From Oehlia diaphana (taxonomy: Eukaryota > Glomeromycota > Glomeromycetes > Glomerales > Glomeraceae), in NCBI GenBank assembly GCA_003833135.1, contig QZLH01000640.1, positions 1 through 26,373 on the forward strand: DNA of 26,373 nucleotides, given 5' to 3'. Below the pieces are notes generated by a model that was not told the DNA's origin, did not search any database, and saw nothing but the letters and a program-made list of their open reading frames with translations. Below, one piece after another: positions 20,068 to 26,373 of this stretch. A program made the translations under genes and the position numbers. How positions within the stretch are numbered: the first letter of the stretch is position 1; every line of letters starts with the position of its first letter.

Positions 20068-20364
20068 TGGCGCAATATAAAATACGTGGCAAAATACTCT
20101 CATACGATAATAAAAAAAAATAATTTTAACAAATAATTGCGGCTAAAAATAATTATTAATATCAAAATCTCGTATTTTCTCATTATTAATTTAAAATGGC
20201 TTCTCTTCAATTGTAAATTTAAACATGTCATAATACAGTAACGTGTTAAAAGTACTCTTGTACGTCTTTACCTCGCAAATGATCGCGGCTAAAAAGCTCT
20301 TTAATAGTAAATTTTAACATAGATATGGCGTAATATAGAAAAACGTGGCATTCATTGATTCATG
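20068..20364 (+). promoter_or_regulatory. Three degenerate direct repeats upstream of the peptide precursor gene
   Basis: Similar 39-base blocks start at 20068, 20226 and 20326. The pattern is TGKCRYAATAYARW, then ACGTGKYAAA or ACGTGGCATT, then ACTCTYRTACG or TTGATTCATG. The first two are also followed by GCGGCTAAAAA (near 20138 and 20285) and preceded by ATTATTAATTTAAARTGGC (near 20032 and 20183). They end about 135 bases before the start codon and could be regulatory repeats, or simply old duplications. Confidence 0.5.
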
Positions 20365-20401
20365 AAATAATTTTAAATAACGTTTTTATTAAAAATTTTC
20401 T

Positions 20402-20409
20402 TATATAAA
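20402..20409 (+). promoter_or_regulatory. TATA box candidate of the peptide precursor gene
   Basis: TATATAAA, followed by a less AT-skewed stretch, 90 bases before the start codon at 20499. Confidence 0.5.
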
Positions 20410-20498
20410 CACTTTGAGAAAGAGGTGAGAAAATTTCTCTAAACAAATTAATAAACAACGAATTAAAAATTATATATATCAAAAATACAAAATCAATA

Positions 20499-20813
20499 AT
20501 GAAATTCAAATACTTATTGTTAATTTTCGCCTTTACTATTGTTTTAGCGGGTAAATAAATCATCATTTTAAAAAAATAAATTTTCTTTTTTTATTCATAT
20601 TATTATTAAGGGTTCTTTTTATGATAATTTAAATTCGCAGATGCAACTCCAACATTGAAACGTGAAGCGGACGCAGAAGCTCAACCCCCATGGGCATGGA
20701 ACCACCCATGGGAAAAACGTGACGCAGACGCAGAAGCCATACCCGCAATAATAGGGAAACTTGGCCCGAACGGAGAAGACCTATGGGCTGACGACCCATC
20801 TGTATTATGGTAA
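20499..20813 (+). CDS. Secreted Kex2-processed peptide precursor, alpha-factor pheromone-like (two exons)
   Basis: Exon 1 is 20499-20550 and exon 2 is 20641-20813, joined in phase 1, giving 74 residues. Residues 1-17 (MKFKYLLLIFAFTIVLA) are a clear signal peptide. DATPTL follows, then Lys-Arg 24-25 with EADAEA, then QPPWAWNHPWE, then Lys-Arg 43-44 with DADAEA, then a 24-residue segment ending in Trp. Lys-Arg is the cleavage site of Kex2-type proteases, and Glu-Ala/Asp-Ala pairs are what Ste13-type dipeptidyl peptidases trim. This exact spacer style is known from alpha-factor precursors of budding yeasts. The predicted product is a Trp- and Pro-rich secreted peptide; the last segment may be a second peptide or a C-terminal remnant. 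Base composition is clearly less AT-rich than the surroundings. The first frame meets a stop at once in the intron, and only the CAG at 20640 keeps exon 2 open. It could instead be a Kex2-processed effector or repeat protein unrelated to mating. Confidence 0.78.
20551..20640 (+). other. GT-AG intron of the peptide precursor gene
   Basis: Donor G|GTAAAT, acceptor TTCGCAG|AT, 90 bases, with a T-rich stretch (TTTTCTTTTTTTATTC) inside. Reading through gives a stop right after the donor. The earlier AG at 20610 also leads to an in-frame stop. The intron separates the signal peptide from the processed region. Confidence 0.75.
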
Positions 20814-20930
20814 CGCGGACGCAGAAGCCGCATTGGCGGCAACGTGATGCGTTATAAACGGAATATTAATCGTGATGCAGACGCAGTACAATTATTAATC
20901 TTTACTAGATATGTAACGATTCCATACTAA
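20814..20930 (+). pseudogene. Decayed repeat tail of the peptide precursor
   Basis: After the stop the DNA still carries coding-like blocks in different frames: GCGGACGCAGAAGCC (ADAEA), CATTGGCGGCAACGTGATGC (HWRQRDA, like HPWEKRDA) and CGTGATGCAGACGCA (RDADA). The original frame is open again from 20814 to a TAA at 20928. This looks like further spacer and peptide units broken by small insertions or deletions. Confidence 0.6.
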
Positions 20931-20961
20931 AATGGAAAAAATATTTTTTTGATTATCGATA

Positions 20962-20967
20962 AATAAA
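20962..20967 (+). terminator. Polyadenylation signal candidate
   Basis: AATAAA about 150 bases after the stop of the peptide precursor. Plausible in position, but such strings are common in this DNA. Confidence 0.35.
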
Positions 20968-23900
20968 ATCTCATACTAATTAAATCGGTAGTGTGCTTTT
21001 TTAACGATGTTATCATAACTGATGATATTTTTACGTAATCACAGTTTTCCTATTATTCATCAGTTCCCTTTGAATTCAAAATGACCAGCATGTCATGACT
21101 TACCTTATTATTATTAAGTGAAATATGTTAAATAATTATAGTTGAATTATTTTATTAATAACATTTTATGACAATTTTTCTACTTTTAGGATTGCGAAAA
21201 AAACTGTAGAAAATTATTTAATGAAATTACTTTATTAACTTCATTCCTAAAAGCATTTTTCATGAATTTTTACAATATTTATGTTCACATCAAAAACGTT
21301 TTGTTGGCTATAATTATCATTGATTCACCACATGCTTTTCACGAAATGTTTCGATATTTTTAGAAATTGAAATAAAACGCATAAATAGTAGCTGTGCCAC
21401 AATTCTTTAACGTTTTATGGTAAATCATTTTAGTTTCAAGAAATAGGACGTATTATGGGTAAAAGTATTTAAGGTGGATATTTTTCGATAATATTTAATA
21501 TAATTTTAATATAGTATATTTATGGGTATTTATTTTGAGACGACAATAATTACTACAAGAAATTTTAGCAACTACTAAGAATCAGTATTCCAACAGTACA
21601 CAGAATTCTTAAATGTTATCAAAAACGGAAATGCGTAACGAATTCATTTTTACGACAAATAGGAAGAAGTATATTTTTAGTGGTTCTGATATTATTATTA
21701 TTGACATTAATCTATTTTATTTTAGATTTTACAAAAAAATATTATTTCTTAATTATTACTTGGGTGAGATGATTAATACCGGAAAAGAAGTACTTTATGG
21801 AATGTTGTAAAGAAGGTTAAATATATGTATTTTATTGTATAATTGTTAAAAATTGTTAAAAATTACTAATCAATCTAATTATTCAGTTCTTTCTAAATCT
21901 AGTTGGGAAAAGCTGCATAAGAAAGGAGCAAATTGCTAAAAGCTAATTATATTTTATCACGTACTTTATGAACCATTAACATTTAAAAAGCAACACATTT
22001 CTAGTGTTACATTTACACGTGATTTTAGTTTTTTTTATAGATTATCTTCCATTTTGAAATGGCAATCATGTTTATCTTACAAATATTTTATTTATTACTA
22101 ATTATGATTGAGAAAATAAAATAATAATATCAAGGCGAATATAATATATTTTAATGAAATAAACCATATGCGCGGATCTTAACCTAATCCCAATTTTTTG
22201 AGACTTACCCTAAAATAACAGTCAATAAATTGAAAGTGTGTAACACTACATTGATTGGTGATGATTTGATCAGATGATCAATTTTTTGTGCGAACGTCGC
22301 CAACTTAATGACAATAAACAATTTTTACGCGTTTTGACATTTACTTTATTGACGATTTTTTCTTTTTAACTTAATTTTGTAAATGGCTAATGCCCGAGAA
22401 ATTCATAAATATCCCTTTAAACCAGCTATAAATTTTATACAGCCGGTATAAAATTATAAAAAAAGTATTATCTTAACAACAATCATTAACATCATTATTA
22501 CATTATACATACTTTCCCTTCCAATAAATATAAACTCCTTAATAATTATATGATAAAAATAGAGGCAACAATAAGTGTATTAATGACACTTTAATGTTTT
22601 TATTATTGAATATATTGAAATAAACTAGTTTTTAAATTTAGTTTGAAAATATCTTGATCTTTGATCAGGACCGCTACAGATGCTACAAATTTATTTCATA
22701 AAGTTAGTTTATTGAATTATTTGTGATATCAATCTTTTTTAAGCATTTATATACAAATTTACTTACAATCAAACCTTGAATCTATAGTTGTTGGAGCGAG
22801 AAAACGTCTAGAGACTATGGATTAACTCATACTATCTAAAATATAAAAACAGAAGACATAATTTGTTATAATTCTGAAAATATTAAACTAAATACATCTT
22901 ATATAATTTACCTTTAAAGGAGATGGGTTTTGTAGCGGGGAGATGGGTTTGACATTATTTTTTTTTTTTTTTTAGGGATTTTTTCGGTAAATGCATCATG
23001 TGTTCGACTTATGAAGGTTGTGTGACAATCACACGTGTTACACGCATTTAATAGTAAATTGAGGGTATTAATTTAGGTTCAATTCCAATAATGCGCCGAT
23101 ATGCATTATCTAATTTAATAAAAATTTAAATTTCTCGTATTGGGTTTTGTTGCTTGGATTGATGATTTAAAAATAATCTCTATTATTATATAATAAAGAA
23201 CGATATAGAACTAAGTGTTCAAGGACAAAATTATTTATAACTCGCAAAAGATATACACCGAAGCGAACTTAATTGTACAGGAGTAATCAAGCGTTCAGTA
23301 AATTTCTGGAAGTTTAACTAGTATTTATTGAAATTTATTATATGATTTATTACCCAATTTTTTGGTTATTACTAAGAAATGTTGATATTTTTTATAAAAT
23401 CATATTAGATTTGATGCACAGCCAGTTAGCTTACAAAATACCCACAGAATTATAAATTTCATAACCTCAAATATTTAAAGTTAAAAAATCTTTACTATAC
23501 GCACTTTATGCTGCAAAGTCAAACCATCTGATTCAACACTAATTCGAAACGGTACTAGTATATTTCTATTACGTTTTATTCATATGAAAAAAAAATGGGT
23601 ATCAGTTAAGAATATATTAAAGTATGAAATCAATAAACAATGCATGATATCAAGAAATTGTGAAATAATATGTAAAATTCAAAATTTCTAATCTCTCTAA
23701 AAAAAAAATAATAATCGATAATAATAAATAACAACAGATTAAAACTTAGTATATATACTAGCAGTCACGCACCTGGATTAATGTTTTTTAATAAATATAT
23801 ACAGCAGATAATAAATTATGTACATAAAAAATATTATATAAATAGGTAAAGATATAAATAAAAAATTTATAGATTATTTTATTGGCTAAATGAATAGTCA

Positions 23901-24550
23901 CTATTTATTTATATTAAAAAATATTGGTTTATATAATAAAATGATAAAAATAATTTTTATTAAAATTGAACAATATTAAAATAAGTATTATACTAATCAT
24001 TTAGATAAAAAAAATTATGTATTGTAGTTTTCAATTTAACCAATTTTATTTTACTAAATAAAAAAATATATTAATCCTAACTAAAATAACATTCGAAACA
24101 TGATGTTTATTCAAATAAAAAATCATTTATTTTTATTATACTGTATTACTTGAAAGAACAAAAAATTTTTAGCAAAAAAATACGGTAATTAGGAAAAATA
24201 ATTATTATTTAAAATAACTGGCCGTAACGGTGTAACACTATGATCACTGATCTAGATTCAAGTCTAAAAAACAAAATGAACAATATACTTATATAACGAT
24301 AATTTTTAAAAAAATATATGGAAAAAATTATATAAAAAAAATACAGTATAGATTGGAAAAAAATTTTCCTTTTCCGGGTTTGGATAGATATTTTGTTGAC
24401 ACACTGTATGTATGTATGGTAAATATGGGCCTGATTACAATGCAATTGGTTCCAGCACTAATAAAGTCATCGTTAAAAAAAAATCCTAAATTTATTAATA
24501 AGAAAAAAAGAAACAAAAAAAAAGTTGCTTACCGCACTTATCCGATCACC
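20968..24550. other. Long AT-rich stretch without a supported gene
   Basis: The open frames here (21613-21810, 24209-24556 and others) are short, Lys/Ile/Phe-rich and show no domain. A direct repeat GGAGATGGGTTT occurs at about 22919 and 22938. GGTTCAATTCC at about 23078 resembles a tRNA B box but has no tRNA around it. Nothing else is seen. Confidence 0.55.
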
Positions 24551-24554
24551 TACT

Positions 24555-24860
24555 AAATGGTGAAAAATTCGGTTTGAAAAAAAAGCCAAACCGAAAATAG
24601 AAAAGGTGAAAAAATTTTTTCAGATTGGAAAGCCAACCCGAAAAAAGAAAAGGTCTAAAGAATTTGAAAAAAAAAACAGAAAAAAATTTGGGAAGAGGGA
24701 TAAAGAGAAAAATCGGGTTGAAAAAGAAAGCGAAAAGGAAAAGAAAGAAAAAATAAAAAAAAAATTTAAAAAAAAAACTTGGAGGAAAGAAAAGGATAAA
24801 GTTTAAAAAAAGGAAATTTCCAAAAAAAAGGAATCCGAAAAAACTAAAATGAAAAAAAGT
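24555..24860 (+). repeat. Polypurine-biased tract
   Basis: The plus strand is almost only A and G for about 300 bases. It includes two similar units (GCCAAACCGAAAATAGAAAA and GCCAACCCGAAAAAAGAAAA). The Lys/Glu-rich frame on one strand and the Phe-rich frame on the other follow from this bias and are not taken as genes. Confidence 0.8.
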
Positions 24861-26104
24861 CTGACAAAAAAAATTAATAGTCAAAATGATCAAAAAAAAA
24901 AAACATATGTGAGCATGTGTTTAAATTATTTTAAAATTTTCAAAAATAGAGGGGAGGGGAGGACGTTAAACTAAAAATTAATTTGGAATGGCCTTAAATA
25001 GATCAGGTGGAGGCATGTCACGGGTTTAATTATACGGAGTCTAATCCAAACGTCAGATAAATTTTTTTTAGTTATATAGATTTTTTAAAATATAAATTTA
25101 TATATCCGTGATAAATGAATTTAAAATGTATATGTTGTAAATTGCACTTATGACATTATCCTCCTTTTTATTTTTATCTTACTTCATTTTAATGATCGAA
25201 ACTAAATTAACAACATAAAAATAGTGTATATATATACATATATATTGAAATATTTCGTCAGCACATGGAATTTTTCTCATATACTGTATTCTGATCAGCA
25301 TGTTTCATAAGTGGAATGATAACTATGGACCCATGTATTCACTTAGATGACATTGCAATAATTAGCTATTGGTAGAAGAAAGCAATTATGCAAAAACTGT
25401 TATGTATTTGTATTTTTCGAAAACGCAATTTATACCAATGGAGACATATTTTTTTAAAGCAATATACCATACAATGTAATAGGTATATTATTTCTAACTC
25501 TGCCAATGCACATATTCGAGTCTACGTCTGCAATATAAATAGCTTCGCAAGTTAATAGGCTAATGATACATCACGTTACATAACATTTCTGTTCCAAAGG
25601 AATTACTTTTTCAGAGAGAGTTCAAAATAGTGTACAGTAATTATCAAGGATAAATGACCAAAGAAAAAAATAAATGTATTGAGATCACCATTCACAATTT
25701 TTTAGAATATCACGTGATTCATGGAGATAGCTGCGGACCTTTATCTCAAAAAATATATTTAAAAATGTATCATTTATTAAATTCTGAATAATGTCGTTAC
25801 CAAATTATTACTAGGAAAACGGAAACCGTTGATGGTCCGTCGCTTAATACGCTTAATAGTAACAATAATTTACATATACTAGTATATATAAATGATTACA
25901 AAAATATGTTGCTAAAAATAAAGCGTTACAAAAAAAGCCAGCAGGGGCTAAATTATAGTGACGTACTAGGTGGAAGGAAGGAAAAACACATTGGTTAAAC
26001 CGGTATTACAAATTTGTCTAGTTCCGTAGTACAATAAATAGTCCTTCGCTACGCAAATAATACATACATATTTTTATTGGCATTAAATATATTTAATGTC
26101 GAAA
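24861..26104. other. AT-rich stretch without a supported gene
   Basis: Contains a G-rich run AGAGGGGAGGGGAGG (24948-24963) and the repeat motif TTGGAATGGCCTTAAATAGA with CAGGTGG (24981-25012), whose inverse occurs near 310-345. No coding region or RNA gene recognised. Confidence 0.5.
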
Positions 26105-26105
26105 G

Positions 26106-26373
26106 TAGGGATGGCAACGGTCACGGTCATTAACCGGTTATGACCGGTCATGACCGTGACCGATATCGGTCGGTCAAAGACCTCTGACCGACCGTTTGAC
26201 CGACCGGTCTGACCGACCGTTTAACCGATCCTGAAAACGTTTGCGAAACGTCTTTTAATATAAAATTTAATAAAAAAATGTTTCGCAAACGTTTTTTAAT
26301 TATTTTAATAGAAAACGTTGCGAAAACGTTTTTTATTAAGTATTTCATAAAAAAAAAACGTTTCGCAAACGTT
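26106..26373. mobile_element. Start of a repeat element with GACCGGTC and AAACGTTTGCGAAACG motifs
   Basis: It begins TAGGGATGGCAACGGTCACG, similar to hAT-type ends. A dense field of GACCGGTC, GACCGACCG and related dyads follows to about 26230. Then four copies of AAACGTTTGCGAAACG, or its inverse, occur to the window end. The element continues outside. The 66-codon frame at 26148-26348 arises from these repeats. Confidence 0.6.

Noticed and set aside
20810..20887. A second intron in the peptide gene that would remove the stop codon
   Set aside because: A GT at 20810 exists, but the downstream AG choices give a very short intron without a clear branch site. Frame-shifted repeat blocks explain the region better.
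23069..23100. GGTTCAATTCC, resembling a tRNA B box
   Set aside because: The T-stem does not pair beyond two bases, and no acceptor stem or A box is found at the right distance.
24328..24893. Lys-rich and Phe-rich frames
   Set aside because: Explained by the polypurine tract and by low-complexity A/T runs.

Overview
The window is very AT-rich eukaryotic DNA with short introns, few genes and many inverted-repeat elements. Two gene types point to an arbuscular mycorrhizal fungus (Glomeromycotina, most like Rhizophagus): protein-kinase-like genes with an N-terminal CxxC...CxxC finger followed by a WTSGN motif, and a MATA_HMG-type HMG-box gene. This assignment rests on recognised family features, not on a search.

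Layout. 1-1540 is AT-rich DNA without a gene. 1545-4084 is a nest of inverted-repeat elements and foldbacks that ends at a single unknown base (4085). 4086-5400 (minus) is a broken kinase-like gene. 6933-7640 (plus) is an intact, intronless HMG-box gene with a foldback element in its upstream region. 8572-9662 is an element with GTACTGTAC-rich inverted ends. 9942-12075 is an element whose inverted ends are arrays of the palindromic decamer TTTCGCCGAA; it contains a 947-base assembly gap and a nested TA-flanked MITE. 12497-15000 holds further small inverted-repeat elements and a 93-base relic of the kinase gene. 15549-17443 (minus) is an intact two-exon kinase-like gene of 400 residues, predicted to be a pseudokinase. 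17485-20030 is non-coding, with several repeats. 20499-20813 (plus) is a small two-exon gene. 20968-26104 is AT-rich with no convincing gene. 26106 to the end is the start of another repeat element.

The most notable item is the small gene at 20499-20813. It encodes a 74-residue secreted precursor with a signal peptide and two Lys-Arg sites, each followed by acidic-Ala dipeptides (KREADAEA and KRDADAEA). This is the architecture of alpha-factor-type mating pheromone precursors of ascomycete fungi, with a predicted Trp-rich mature peptide (QPPWAWNHPWE). It has a TATA box, an intron that must be spliced, three degenerate upstream repeats and a decayed tail of further repeat units. It lies about 13 kb from the HMG-box gene, whose family has been discussed as mating-related in these fungi. 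Whether the two act together cannot be told from sequence.

The kinase-like genes appear as three versions: intact, frameshifted/truncated, and relic. Both longer copies have HGH in place of the catalytic HRD, so loss of catalysis seems to predate the duplication. The intact copy also appears to use a GC-AG intron where its sister has GT-AG.
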